A stretch of 19,596 bases of DNA from Candidatus Segatella albertsiae (lineage in GTDB: Bacteria; Bacteroidota; Bacteroidia; Bacteroidales; Bacteroidaceae). Below the pieces are notes generated by a model. It was given only the letters and a program-made list of their open reading frames with translations. It did no database searches and was not told the DNA's origin. Positions within the stretch are counted from its first letter, which is position 1. Every line of letters begins with the position of its first letter. Where the stretch lies: the NCBI GenBank assembly GCA_002451555.1, contig DKCU01000007.1:1-19596 (forward strand), written 5' to 3'. The translations under genes were made by a program, and so were the position numbers. Below, in pieces: positions 1 to 7,512 of this stretch.

Positions 1-62
1 ACTTGCTTGTTGAATTCGCGGTTGCCGATACAAATGCTAATCGCTTAAACGATGTAAACTAA
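1..62 (+). CDS. 3' end of an upstream gene (partial)
   Basis: One forward frame is open from the window edge to a TAA at 60-62 and reads LLVEFAVADTNANRLNDVN at its C-terminus. The stop lies 31 bases before the GH3 start codon, on the same strand, and no promoter is visible in between. The GH3 gene is therefore probably a later member of an operon that begins outside the window. Too little protein is present to name the product, and the frame could be open by chance. Confidence 0.35.
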   Translation, partial: LLVEFAVADTNANRLNDVN

Positions 63-93
63 CGAAATCAAAATATAAACAATTACCAAAATA

Positions 94-2904
94 ATGAAGA
101 AACGACTACGACATTTTGCTTTGTTTTCGGCTCTTTTACTGAATACATCGCTCATGCTGGCTCAGCAACTCCCTTATCAGAACCCGAATCTCTCGGCAGA
201 GGTTCGTGCCAACGACCTTATTTCTCGTCTAACCTTGGAGGAGAAGACGAAACTGATGATGGATACTTCTCCAGCTATCGCCCGATTGGGTATCCCTCAG
301 TTCCAGTGGTGGAACGAGGCACTGCATGGAGTGGGGCGCAATGGCTTCGTCACGGTCTTCCCAATCACGATGCACATGGCGGCTTCGTGGGATGATACCT
401 TATTATATGAGGTGTTTACCGCCGTGAGCGATGAGGCTCGCGCCAAGGCACAGGAGGCAAAGAAGAGCGGAAATATCAAGCGATACCAAAGTCTAAGTTT
501 TTGGACACCCAATATCAATATCTTCCGAGATCCTCGTTGGGGACGTGGGCAGGAGACCTATGGAGAGGATCCTTATCTCACTACTCGCATGGGACTAGCC
601 GTGGTGAATGGCTTGCAAGGACAGACCTTCGACGGTCAACCGATGTCGGCTCCTGGTAAGTTAGCGTCATCTACAGCAAAAACTCCTCAATACGTCAAGC
701 TCCTCGCTTGTGCCAAGCATTTCGCCGTACATAGTGGACCGGAGTGGAATCGCCATTCCTTCAATATTGAGAATCTGCCAGCGAGAGATCTCTGGGAGAC
801 CTATCTCCCTGCGTTCAAGTCGTTGGTGCAGGATGGAAACGTGGCAGAGGTGATGTGTGCTTATCAGCGAATCGACGGCAAACCTTGTTGTGGCAATGCG
901 AGATACGAACGCCAAATCTTAAGAGATGAATGGGGATTTAAGGGATTGATTACTTCCGACTGTGGTGCCATCAACGACTTCTATGTGCTTGGGCGACATG
1001 AGACGGCGAAGACTCCAGCCGAGGCTACGGCACAAGCTCTTGGAGCAGGAACTGATGTGGAGTGCGGAAGTGTGTATCGCTCGCTTCCTGAGGCGGTGAA
1101 AACAGGACTGATAAGCGAAGAAAAGGTAAACGAGAGCTTGAAGCGATTGCTGGTGGCTCGTTTCCGTTTGGGCGATTTCGACAAGGACGAGAATGTGGCA
1201 TGGACTCAGATTCCTCCGTCCGTCATCGCCAGCCAACCACATAAGGACTTGGCTGAGAAAATGGCGGAGGAGGGCATCGTGCTCCTTCAGAACAAGGACC
1301 ATCTCTTGCCGCTCAATCCAAAGATGAAGATTGTGGTGATGGGACCTAACGCCAACGACTCCATCATGCAATGGGGCAACTATTCGGGCTATCCTACGGC
1401 TACGACCACGATTCTTCAAGGCATCAGAAACTATGTGGAAAAGGCTTATGAAAATCATGGAAGCTTGGCAGGAACAGCCCCAGGCTGCGAAGTGAAATAC
1501 ATCTCAGCTTGTACTTTGACAAGAAATGAGGTTTCGGAGAGTCGGTTTAATCTCTTCTCAGTATCACCAGAGTTGCCTGATGATGGTAAGAATAAAAATC
1601 GTACCGTTTCTTCTGGTAATGTCATCAAAGGTATGAAGGCGATTTATTGGAACAATCTTGATATGCAGGGCGAGCCTGTGGCGGAAGCCGTGATGACGAC
1701 TCCTATCAATCAGAGCAATGGTGGCAATACCGTGTTTGCGCCAGGTGTGAATCTCACGAACTTCTCTGCTCGTTATATGGGTGTTTTTACTCCAAACAAG
1801 GACGAGACGTTGAATATCAAGATGGGGTGTGACGATGGTTATCGTCTCATCATTGATGGCGACACCGTTGCCAATGTTTGGAAAGGTCGTACCCGTGTGC
1901 AGATGCTCAACAAGCCCATCGCCGTCAAGGCGGGCAAACCGATGCAGATACAGGTGGATTATTTCCAGAAGACGGATATGGCGGTGATGCAGTTTGACAT
2001 CGTGAAGAACTACACGCCCACTGAGCGACAGATTCTCGATGAGGTGGGAGATGCGGATGCCGTTGTATTTGTGGGAGGTATCTCTCCAAGTCTTGAAGGT
2101 GAAGAAATGAAGGTCTCTGAGCCAGGTTTCAAGGGAGGAGACAGAACCGACATCGAATTGCCGCAAGCCCAGCGCAAGGTCATCGAGACGCTTCATCGTG
2201 CAGGCAAGCGAGTGGTGCTCGTCAACTGTTCCGGATCCGCCATCGCCATGGTTCCCGAGACCGAGAACGCCGAGGCAATCCTCCAGGCTTGGTATCCAGG
2301 GGAACGTGGTGGAGAGGCGGTGGCAAAGGTGCTTTTCGGAGAGGTGAATCCATCGGGCAAACTTCCGATAACCTTCTATAAGAGCACCGCAGATTTGCCA
2401 GACTTCCTCGACTATACGATGAAGAATCGCACCTATCGTTACTTCAAGGGAGAGGCTTTGTTTCCATTCGGTCATGGATTGAGCTATACCACCTTTGAGT
2501 ATGGCAAGCTGACAGTGAGGAAAGTGAAGAGTGAAGAACGAAGAGTGAAGCAACAACGTTCGGCGGCTGAAGGGAAAGCCAAATCTAATGCTAAGTCTGA
2601 TTCTTACCAACTTCAGTTCTCGCTATATAATAGAGGTGCGCGCGAAGGAACAGAAGTAGCTCAGGTCTATATCAAGCGCATTGACGATGTGGATGGACCT
2701 ATCAAGAGTTTGAAGGCTTTCCAACGAGTAACCTTGAAGGCTGGCGAGAAGCAGACGGTGAGCATTGACTTGCCTCGCAAGAGTTTCGAGGGATGGGATG
2801 CCCAGACCAATACCATGCGAGTGGTGTCAGGTAAGTACCAAGTGTTCGTGGGTGGTTCGAGCGAAGATGCCGCCAGGAATATGATAGAAGTGAAAGTAAA
2901 ATAA
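94..2904 (+). CDS. Secreted GH3 beta-xylosidase/beta-glucosidase with inserted PA14 domain
   Basis: Glycoside hydrolase family 3 enzyme of 936 residues, expected to remove terminal beta-linked sugars (xylose or glucose) from plant-cell-wall oligosaccharides in the periplasm or at the cell surface. Residues 1-24 are a signal peptide ending LMLAQ, with no lipobox Cys. The N-terminal GH3 barrel holds RDPRWGRGQETYGEDP (about 147-162), KHFAVHSGPEWNRH and LITSDCGAI; Asp289 in SDCGAI is the expected nucleophile. SDCGAI is the form usual in GH3 xylosidases and their relatives. The C-terminal GH3 domain is split by a PA14-like beta domain at about 509-640. The stretch around SLEGEE after it is the likely acid/base region, followed by FPFGHGLSYT and a fibronectin-III-like domain at about 800-930. 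A charged low-complexity insert (about 810-833, VKSEERRVKQQRSAAEGKAK) interrupts the junction before the FnIII domain. Family assignment is firm; substrate is inferred. Confidence 0.93.
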   Translation: MKKRLRHFALFSALLLNTSLMLAQQLPYQNPNLSAEVRANDLISRLTLEEKTKLMMDTSPAIARLGIPQFQWWNEALHGVGRNGFVTVFPITMHMAASWDDTLLYEVFTAVSDEARAKAQEAKKSGNIKRYQSLSFWTPNINIFRDPRWGRGQETYGEDPYLTTRMGLAVVNGLQGQTFDGQPMSAPGKLASSTAKTPQYVKLLACAKHFAVHSGPEWNRHSFNIENLPARDLWETYLPAFKSLVQDGNVAEVMCAYQRIDGKPCCGNARYERQILRDEWGFKGLITSDCGAINDFYVLGRHETAKTPAEATAQALGAGTDVECGSVYRSLPEAVKTGLISEEKVNESLKRLLVARFRLGDFDKDENVAWTQIPPSVIASQPHKDLAEKMAEEGIVLLQNKDHLLPLNPKMKIVVMGPNANDSIMQWGNYSGYPTATTTILQGIRNYVEKAYENHGSLAGTAPGCEVKYISACTLTRNEVSESRFNLFSVSPELPDDGKNKNRTVSSGNVIKGMKAIYWNNLDMQGEPVAEAVMTTPINQSNGGNTVFAPGVNLTNFSARYMGVFTPNKDETLNIKMGCDDGYRLIIDGDTVANVWKGRTRVQMLNKPIAVKAGKPMQIQVDYFQKTDMAVMQFDIVKNYTPTERQILDEVGDADAVVFVGGISPSLEGEEMKVSEPGFKGGDRTDIELPQAQRKVIETLHRAGKRVVLVNCSGSAIAMVPETENAEAILQAWYPGERGGEAVAKVLFGEVNPSGKLPITFYKSTADLPDFLDYTMKNRTYRYFKGEALFPFGHGLSYTTFEYGKLTVRKVKSEERRVKQQRSAAEGKAKSNAKSDSYQLQFSLYNRGAREGTEVAQVYIKRIDDVDGPIKSLKAFQRVTLKAGEKQTVSIDLPRKSFEGWDAQTNTMRVVSGKYQVFVGGSSEDAARNMIEVKVK
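2522..2550 (+). repeat. Short GTGAAGAGTGAAGAA-type repeat inside the GH3 linker
   Basis: The DNA coding the charged linker before the FnIII domain is built of GAAGAGTGAAG-like units. Its first 18 bases (2522-2539) are identical to 13718-13735 in the response-regulator gene. Both lie in frame in inter-domain linkers of unrelated proteins, which suggests a dispersed mini-repeat tolerated only in flexible regions. Confidence 0.6.
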
Positions 2905-2916
2905 TAATTCTAAAAT

Positions 2917-3282
2917 ATGAATCAAAATACGAGTGACAATTTGAGATTGGCTTATCTGATATTTCTTGTGGTATCAGAGATAGCTGCGTTGATAACAGCC
3001 TTCTGCTTCATCAAGACAGGCATAGTGCATGTGATGTTGCTGACTTTCGGGCTTTACCCTGGGTGCAGGTTCTGGGCAAAGGATTTCTGCAAGGGGTGGC
3101 CGCAGCAGAAAAAGGACAATGCCGTGTTGTTAGTGATGCTGTTTTTCCCTGCCTTGTTTTTCAAGGGTGCGGAGGTAACTTTGCAGCAGTTCTATCTGGG
3201 GGTGGGCATTGCCGACTTGGTAGGCTATTTTATGCTAAAACTTTGGAGCAAGTATCCTTTTCCAAGGCATATTGACGACTAA
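2917..3282 (+). CDS. Small multi-pass membrane protein, function unknown
   Basis: 121 residues, starting 12 bases after the GH3 stop on the same strand, so probably cotranscribed with it. There are about four hydrophobic segments: roughly residues 10-29, 34-48, 68-85 and 90-108. The C-terminus (KLWSKYPFPRHIDD) is polar. There is no signal peptide cleavage site, catalytic motif or family signature that I recognise. It is most likely an inner-membrane protein. It is an intact frame followed immediately by a strong terminator, which supports it as a real gene and as the end of this transcription unit. Confidence 0.7.
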   Translation: MNQNTSDNLRLAYLIFLVVSEIAALITAFCFIKTGIVHVMLLTFGLYPGCRFWAKDFCKGWPQQKKDNAVLLVMLFFPALFFKGAEVTLQQFYLGVGIADLVGYFMLKLWSKYPFPRHIDD

Positions 3283-3288
3283 GTAACA

Positions 3289-3329
3289 AAAAAACTCGCA
3301 AGAACAAATCTGGTTCTTGTGAGTTTTTT
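3289..3329. terminator. Bidirectional intrinsic terminator
   Basis: A 17-bp stem (3289-3305 with 3313-3329) has a 7-base loop. It is flanked by A-runs on the left and T-runs on the right, with one G-U pair. It lies 7 bases after the stop of the small membrane protein and also beyond the 3' end of the opposing serine-hydrolase remnant, so it can end transcription from both sides. Its stem core closely resembles that of the terminator at 8568-8608. Confidence 0.88.
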
Positions 3330-3384
3330 CTTGGTGTTACTCTTTGTTTGTAAATTTACGATTATGCATTGAAATTTGCAAATT

Positions 3385-4502
3385 TTATTTCGTTTTGATA
3401 CTATATTTTTTGTGATGGTAGTTTTCGGATAATTTAAGCAAAAGAGTATTGCGGTCGAATGGGATGCGAAGCTCTATGCCTGTTATCCAATCGACGAAGT
3501 GGGTCTTGATGACCAATTCGTTACCTTGCTTGTAGTGCCTCGGGGATTCTGTGGATAGATGCCGATATCTGAAGTCTTCCATTGCTTGAATCCCATCTCG
3601 ATGATGCCCTTTCTGCCAACGCTGTCTTCCACTTCCATCTTTTGTGGAGTGAGAAAAGTGATTTGTTTCCATCCCAATGGATTCTTGTCGAGCTGATAAG
3701 GCTTGTTAAGATGAGAGGTTATCAACTTGTTGCTTTTCTTGCCTTCCAAGAGAGGAAGTGTATAGGCTGCTTGCTTCTTCTGCAATATGAGATATGCCTT
3801 TCCTGCTTTGATGTTCTTGCCTTCGGCAACGATGCCTGGGAACAAGACGTTCTTGATGAGTCTTTGTTCCTTGTTGCCGTCGCCAGTCAAGCATTGGGTG
3901 ATAATCACCACCATGTCTTGCTGTGGGTTCACGATGATATATTGTCCGTAAGCCCCATCAGCCCTTGCGGCATCAGGCCATTCGCACATCCACATCTGGT
4001 AGCCATAGAAATCCTTTACGTGTGGCGACATCATCGCCTTTACCCAATCGGAGTGTTCGCTTCTTACTTCATCGAAGAAGACGAACCCCGAACGCATGGT
4101 GAGTAAATCCTCTATGGTGATGTCAGAAAGCCATTCGCTCACTTCCTTGGGTAGATATTCCGGAAAGAAGGTGGCGAGACGGTCTGTCAACTTCAAACGA
4201 TGTTCGCCGATGGCAATACCGATGGCTGCCGACGCGAACGTCTTGGAGCAGGAAAAGAGGGTGTGGTTATATTCCGCTTTGAATGGGGCAGGGTGGATTT
4301 CGCCTATCACCTTGCCGTGGCGCATCACAATGACACTGTGGATGTCGGTATTCGGAAAAGCCATCAAGGAGTCGAAGAATGCTACGACTTGTTCGCTCTT
4401 TACCCCAGTTTGTTCTGGAGCGACACGAGGAAGATCGCCTGTTTGGGCTTCTGCTGAGAGAAGCCCAAAGGCGAATGATAGAGTTAGAAAAAGTTGTTTC
4501 AT
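3385..4502 (-). pseudogene. Beta-lactamase-type serine hydrolase, internally deleted and frameshifted
   Basis: Remnant of an exported class-C-beta-lactamase/esterase-like serine hydrolase. I place the start at MKQLFL (4500-4502) because it begins a good signal peptide (MKQLFLTLSFAFGLLSAEAQ). An upstream ATG at 4521-4523 would only add MNTKSSY. The nucleophile motif S84-C-S-K87 is intact, as are LLTMRSG and the late block GAYGQYIIVNPQQD. In this family a Y-x-N motif and about 100 residues normally lie between LLTM-SG and the GYQ-W block. Here they are absent: the sequence runs from SDWVKAMMSPHVKD straight into FYGYQMW, near 4005-4020. Near 3540-3580 the frame breaks. The original frame stops at 3483, while a second frame continues as GNELVIKTHFVDWITGIELR to a stop at 3385, which looks like the native C-terminus. 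It was probably cotranscribed with the esterase remnant 36 bases upstream. Loss of function is inferred. Confidence 0.75.
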
Positions 4503-4538
4503 GTAGCTACTTTTTGTATTCAATGGTTGATATTATTA

Positions 4539-5159
4539 TCAGTAAGCGATAATGCAATCAGTAAGTGTTTCCTTATTTGAACAGTTGTGGAATAAACTGC
4601 AAGGCATACCCACAATCATTGGTTTACACTTCTTTTCGGCTATAAGGTTGTCCATGATGCGTGCGATGTTACCCAGTTCGAGCCAAGCGTTTTCGTCGCC
4701 TCCACTTCCATGAAGAAGATAGAACACAGGGAATTTCTCGTCGGTCTTGCCATAAGTTGGAGGAAGATAGATGTTCATACGACGATCAGTGTTGGCACTG
4801 TTGGAATGATACCATAGGGTGCGAATCTGTCCATGAGCCACGTCGTGTACTTGGTATTCATCGGCGCAACCATTGCCCACATAGAAGATGCTGAACACGT
4901 TGCCTACATCTCTGCGGGTGAATGGATTGGTTGGGTCGATGCCTGTAATACCATCTACGTCAAAGCGATAGGTGTACATTTCTGAAGGCAACTTTGGAGT
5001 GGTGTAAGTCCATACGCCCTCTTTATCCTTCTTCATGATGCTCGTTCCCTTGTTTGCCTCCCAGTCGGCGATTACCTTTACATTCTTTGCTTTGGGAGCT
5101 TGGATGCGGAAGGTAACGGTGTTGTCGGCGTTGTTTGCTTTTTCTAATAAGGATGTCAT
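4539..5159 (-). pseudogene. Truncated esterase (early-set/CBM48-like domain plus partial esterase-D domain)
   Basis: 206 residues. Residues about 12-85 (NTVTFRIQAPKAKNVKVIADW to YTYRFDVDGITGIDP) form a CBM48-like early-set domain. After it comes the start of an esterase-D/feruloyl-esterase-type alpha/beta hydrolase: MNIYLPPTYGK, FPVFYLLHGSGGDENAWLELGNIARIMDNLI, KPMIVGMP. The expected continuation with the G-x-S-x-G nucleophile and the Asp and His of the triad is missing. After MP the sequence becomes an unrelated tail (CSLFHNCSNKETLTDCIIAY) and stops. Family members normally carry a signal peptide and run to nearly 400 residues; this one has neither, so both ends are lost. It starts 21 bases downstream of the HAD gene. 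It is probably a dead remnant. An unknown function for the leftover binding domain cannot be excluded. Confidence 0.72.
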
Positions 5160-5180
5160 TCTTGGTTTGTTTTGAGTTTT

Positions 5181-5978
5181 TTAGTGATAATACTCACTAT
5201 GATATACTCGTTTCTCTCTCCAATCCTCCAACTCTTTGGTCTTCAATTCTGCAGGAAGAGGGAAAGGACCATCTTCCTTACTAAGAATCTCTATCATCTT
5301 GTCGGCATGCTCACGGCGAATATACCCCTTGTCTGACCAAACGAAGTGTCCGTCGAGACCAACGCCGATATACATGTCGTCCACAGCTACATAGCTTGTA
5401 ATCTCTGGGTGACGGTCGAGATATTCCCTCACCTCGGCTGTGCGATACTCAACATAGTGATCCCAGAATCCACCTTTTTCTGGAGGATAAAATTTCTTGA
5501 GACCGTTCTCGATGTCTTGAGTAATCTTATTGAATTCATTTCTTTGAGCCCACATCTCTTCGTCGGTAAATAGCTTGCCGTCTGTAGAGGAGTAGGGTTG
5601 GGCGGCGAAATAAGTGGCACCATAGAGATACTTGCCAAAGCCCTTGATGTCGATGAGGCCACGCATCTCTTCCAGTCCACGACCACGCCAGTCGGTGGAG
5701 AGTACAATCTTGGCTCCCGTCTTGTCGATGACTTCATGGAGTAGCTTGACAGCCTCGGGATGCCAGTCCCAATATACAGCACCTATGTCGTATTTGTTAA
5801 CTTGTTGTCTGTTGTCATACTCTTTGTCACCACCCACCAACTTGTAGTAATCGAAGCCGTTATGCAGCTCCACATTCAACTTCTTGGCTAAGTCTGAAAC
5901 TTCTCCTATGTGCTTGAATCTGTCTTGGTAACTACCAGGTTGGAGTACACCGTCAATATCTAAGAATATTACCTTCAT
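5181..5978 (-). CDS. HAD-superfamily hydrolase (SAK RNA-repair-type HAD domain likely)
   Basis: 265 residues from MKVIFLDIDGVLQ. A further in-frame ATG at 6039-6041 exists, but the promoter -7 box at 6011-6018 lies downstream of it, so 5978 is the better start. HAD motif I is FLDIDGVL (Asp7, Asp9), motif II is IVLSTDWRGRG, and the acidic motif is YVAVDDMYIG. These are the core catalytic residues of a Mg-dependent phosphohydrolase. LSTDWR and the short N-terminal DIDGVL resemble the HAD domains found in Swiss-Army-Knife RNA-repair proteins, but that subfamily call is from memory. No signal peptide is seen, so it is cytoplasmic. The substrate is unknown. The remnant esterase follows 21 bases later. 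Confidence 0.8.
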   Translation of the reverse strand: MKVIFLDIDGVLQPGSYQDRFKHIGEVSDLAKKLNVELHNGFDYYKLVGGDKEYDNRQQVNKYDIGAVYWDWHPEAVKLLHEVIDKTGAKIVLSTDWRGRGLEEMRGLIDIKGFGKYLYGATYFAAQPYSSTDGKLFTDEEMWAQRNEFNKITQDIENGLKKFYPPEKGGFWDHYVEYRTAEVREYLDRHPEITSYVAVDDMYIGVGLDGHFVWSDKGYIRREHADKMIEILSKEDGPFPLPAELKTKELEDWREKRVYHSEYYH

Positions 5979-6010
5979 ATTGCTTCTATGTTTAATATGT
6001 TTGTATGGTA

Positions 6011-6042
6011 CAAATATACAAGGAAACTTTCTAATTTCCAAA
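6011..6042 (-). promoter_or_regulatory. Bacteroidota-type promoter of the HAD gene
   Basis: On the minus strand TTTG (6039-6042), a 20-base spacer and TATATTTG (6011-6018) match the -33/-7 pattern TTTG-N19/20-TAnnTTTG. Transcription would start about 25-30 bases before the ATG at 5978. Aligned without gaps over about 36 bases, it differs from the toxin-module promoter at 8447-8478 at only about five positions. Confidence 0.82.
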
Positions 6043-6101
6043 TGTTTTTTTGTTAAATATTACTAAGCAGAGAGCTTTGGATAAAACTCACGATGATTTT
6101 C

Positions 6102-6132
6102 TTTGTATTCTCCTTTATTTTCCTTAAATTTG
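6102..6132 (+). promoter_or_regulatory. Bacteroidota-type promoter of the Rpn-type nuclease gene
   Basis: TTTG (6102-6105), a 19-base spacer and TAAATTTG (6125-6132), followed by GC. This predicts a leader of about 50-55 bases before the ATG at 6194. Confidence 0.75.
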
Positions 6133-6193
6133 CAGCAGCATTATTGAAATGCTCAATGAAGAAGGAAATATAAACGTTTAAAAGCTTAAGGTT

Positions 6194-7138
6194 ATGGCAA
6201 ACTATATACGATTTGACTGGGCTATGAAGAGGTTACTTCGTAACAAGGCTAATTATGCCGTGTTGGAAGGTTTGATGTATTCTCTATTGAACGAGAAGTT
6301 TAAAATCAATCGTTTCTTGGATAGCGAGTCTAACCAATACAGTGAAAACGATAAGTTCAATCGTGTGGATATTTTGGCAGAGAATGAGAAAGGAGAACTT
6401 GCGATATTTGAGATTCAAAACACTCGTGAGTTGAACTATTTTCATCGTATTCTCTATGGTGTATCAAAAGTTATCACCGACAATATTGATTTGGGAGATG
6501 ATTACGATAAGGTGAAAAAAGTATATTCCATCAATATCGTTTATTTTTCTCTCGGTCAGGCAAAGGATTATGTCTATCATGGTAAAACTATTTTCCAAGG
6601 TCTGCATGAACCGCATGACGTACTGAAACTATCCAACCGTCAGAGCGAGGTCTTTTTTGGTGATTATATAGAAAAAGGAAAGAAAACTACTCGTGAGGCA
6701 GGTGATATATTCCCGGAATATTACTTGCTCTGTGTGGATAATTTTGACAAGTTGGCTGTCACCAACCTTGATGAGTGGATAGATTTCTTGAAGACTGGTG
6801 AAATCAAGGATAGTGCTAAGGCTCCAGGTCTGTCTGATGCTCGTAAATGTTTGATGGTAGATAAATTGTCAAAGGAAGATCGGGCTGATTATGTAAGACA
6901 CATGGAGAATCTTCGCTATCAGCGTAGCGTTATCATGACAGGTTATGATGATGGCTTGCAAGAAGGTCGTGCAGAAGGTCGTGCAGAAGGTCGTGCAGAA
7001 GGTCGTGCAGAAGGTGAAAAAAATAAAGCACTACAGATTGCCAAGAAGATGCTGAGCAAAGGCGTTGATATAGACACCATTATGGAAATGACTGGTTTAA
7101 CAAAGGAGGAGGTCCTCGAAGCGAAGGGTGTGGAATAG
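6194..7138 (+). CDS. Rpn/PD-(D/E)XK-family nuclease (recombination-promoting nuclease, 'transposase-like')
   Basis: 314-residue protein of the Rpn/PDDEXK_2 group. The N-terminal nuclease fold has FNRVDILAENEKGELAIFEIQ, giving Asp59, Glu73 and Gln75 as the D...E-x-Q catalytic set, with Glu25 as a possible additional ligand. FHRILYGVSKVI and a C-terminal helical part follow. Residues 257-274 are four exact EGRA units plus EG, coded by 12-bp tandem repeats. The last 30 residues (MLSKGVDIDTIMEMTGLTKEEVLEA) are the short helix-turn-helix-like tail common in this family. The family was first annotated as transposases; characterised members are DNA endonucleases, some with anti-phage activity. Met221 (ATG 6854-6856) could start a 94-residue C-terminal product. 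Intragenic C-terminal antitoxins are known for E. coli RpnA-type genes, but I see no strong ribosome-binding site here. The gene has its own promoter. Confidence 0.86.
   Translation: MANYIRFDWAMKRLLRNKANYAVLEGLMYSLLNEKFKINRFLDSESNQYSENDKFNRVDILAENEKGELAIFEIQNTRELNYFHRILYGVSKVITDNIDLGDDYDKVKKVYSINIVYFSLGQAKDYVYHGKTIFQGLHEPHDVLKLSNRQSEVFFGDYIEKGKKTTREAGDIFPEYYLLCVDNFDKLAVTNLDEWIDFLKTGEIKDSAKAPGLSDARKCLMVDKLSKEDRADYVRHMENLRYQRSVIMTGYDDGLQEGRAEGRAEGRAEGRAEGEKNKALQIAKKMLSKGVDIDTIMEMTGLTKEEVLEAKGVE
6962..7015 (+). repeat. 12-bp in-frame tandem repeat, four perfect copies plus half
   Basis: GAAGGTCGTGCA occurs at 6962-6973, 6974-6985, 6986-6997 and 6998-7009, followed by GAAGGT. The unit is a multiple of three, so slippage would change the length of the EGRA linker without a frameshift. 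Perfect copies suggest recent expansion or frequent length change. Confidence 0.95.
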
Positions 7139-7160
7139 AAATATAAAATAAAAATGAATC

Positions 7161-7205
7161 TCCCTATAAGTAGTAGGCTTGTATCAGCCTGTTGGCTTAT
7201 AGGGA
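7161..7205. terminator. Hairpin terminator between convergent transcription units
   Basis: The outer stem is TCCCTATAAG (7161-7170) pairing with CTTATAGGGA (7196-7205), and an inner stem AGGCT/AGCCT (7175-7179, 7186-7190) sits inside it. It stands 22 bases after the nuclease stop. Read on the minus strand it is followed by GATTCATTTTTATTTTAT, a T-rich tail that suits transcription arriving from the toxin module. Confidence 0.7.
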
Positions 7206-7260
7206 AATTTCTGTATCTCGTTGATATATGTCTTTGGATTGTTATTTATAGAAGAAATTC

Positions 7261-7509
7261 TTATTTCCCGAATCTCGAAGTATCTACTTTCTCAAACTTC
7301 TTCGCCTTGTAGCCACCGAAGCGGTAGGTGAGGGAGAGACCGATGATTCTGCCGAAGTGCATGTCATTGATGACGTGCTGTCCCTTATAGGTATCGTGCA
7401 GATTGTTGTCAGCAGTCTCGAAGATGTCGTTGCAATAGACTTTCATCTGGAGCTTGTCGCCCTTGAGAGGTTTCCAAGTGATGGCGGCGTTCAGATAACC
7501 TGCAGCAGG
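7261..7509 (-). pseudogene. Duplicated 3' fragment of the outer-membrane receptor gene
   Basis: These 249 bases match 8662-8910, the last 82 codons and stop of the intact receptor, with about 12 differences by direct alignment. Eight of those fall in the first 60 bases and only four in the other 189. The reading frame is intact (PAAGYLNAAITWKPLKGDKL to VDTSRFGK, then TAA) but has no start, signal peptide or barrel of its own. The match stops abruptly at 7509, three bases before the toxin stop codon at 7513. It is a scar of a duplicated receptor or a passenger 3' end carried in with the toxin module. Confidence 0.92.
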
Positions 7510-7512
7510 CGA

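Noticed and set aside
919..1458. Minus-strand open frame of 179 codons
   Set aside because: Antisense to the GH3 catalytic domain, with no start context and no recognisable protein features.
1564..2610. Long open frame on the minus strand (348 codons) opposite the GH3 gene
   Set aside because: It is wholly antisense to a protein with clear GH3, PA14 and FnIII motifs. Its His/Leu-rich translation, including LLLHSSFFTLHF opposite the mini-repeat, is typical of a shadow frame.
6962..7015. CRISPR-like repeat array
   Set aside because: The 12-bp units are contiguous without spacers and code EGRA in frame in a recognised nuclease family.
7261..7446. A separate 61-codon gene starting at an internal Met
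   Set aside because: It is the C-terminal part of the receptor sequence; the match continues upstream of that Met to 7509, so it is a gene fragment and not a small gene.
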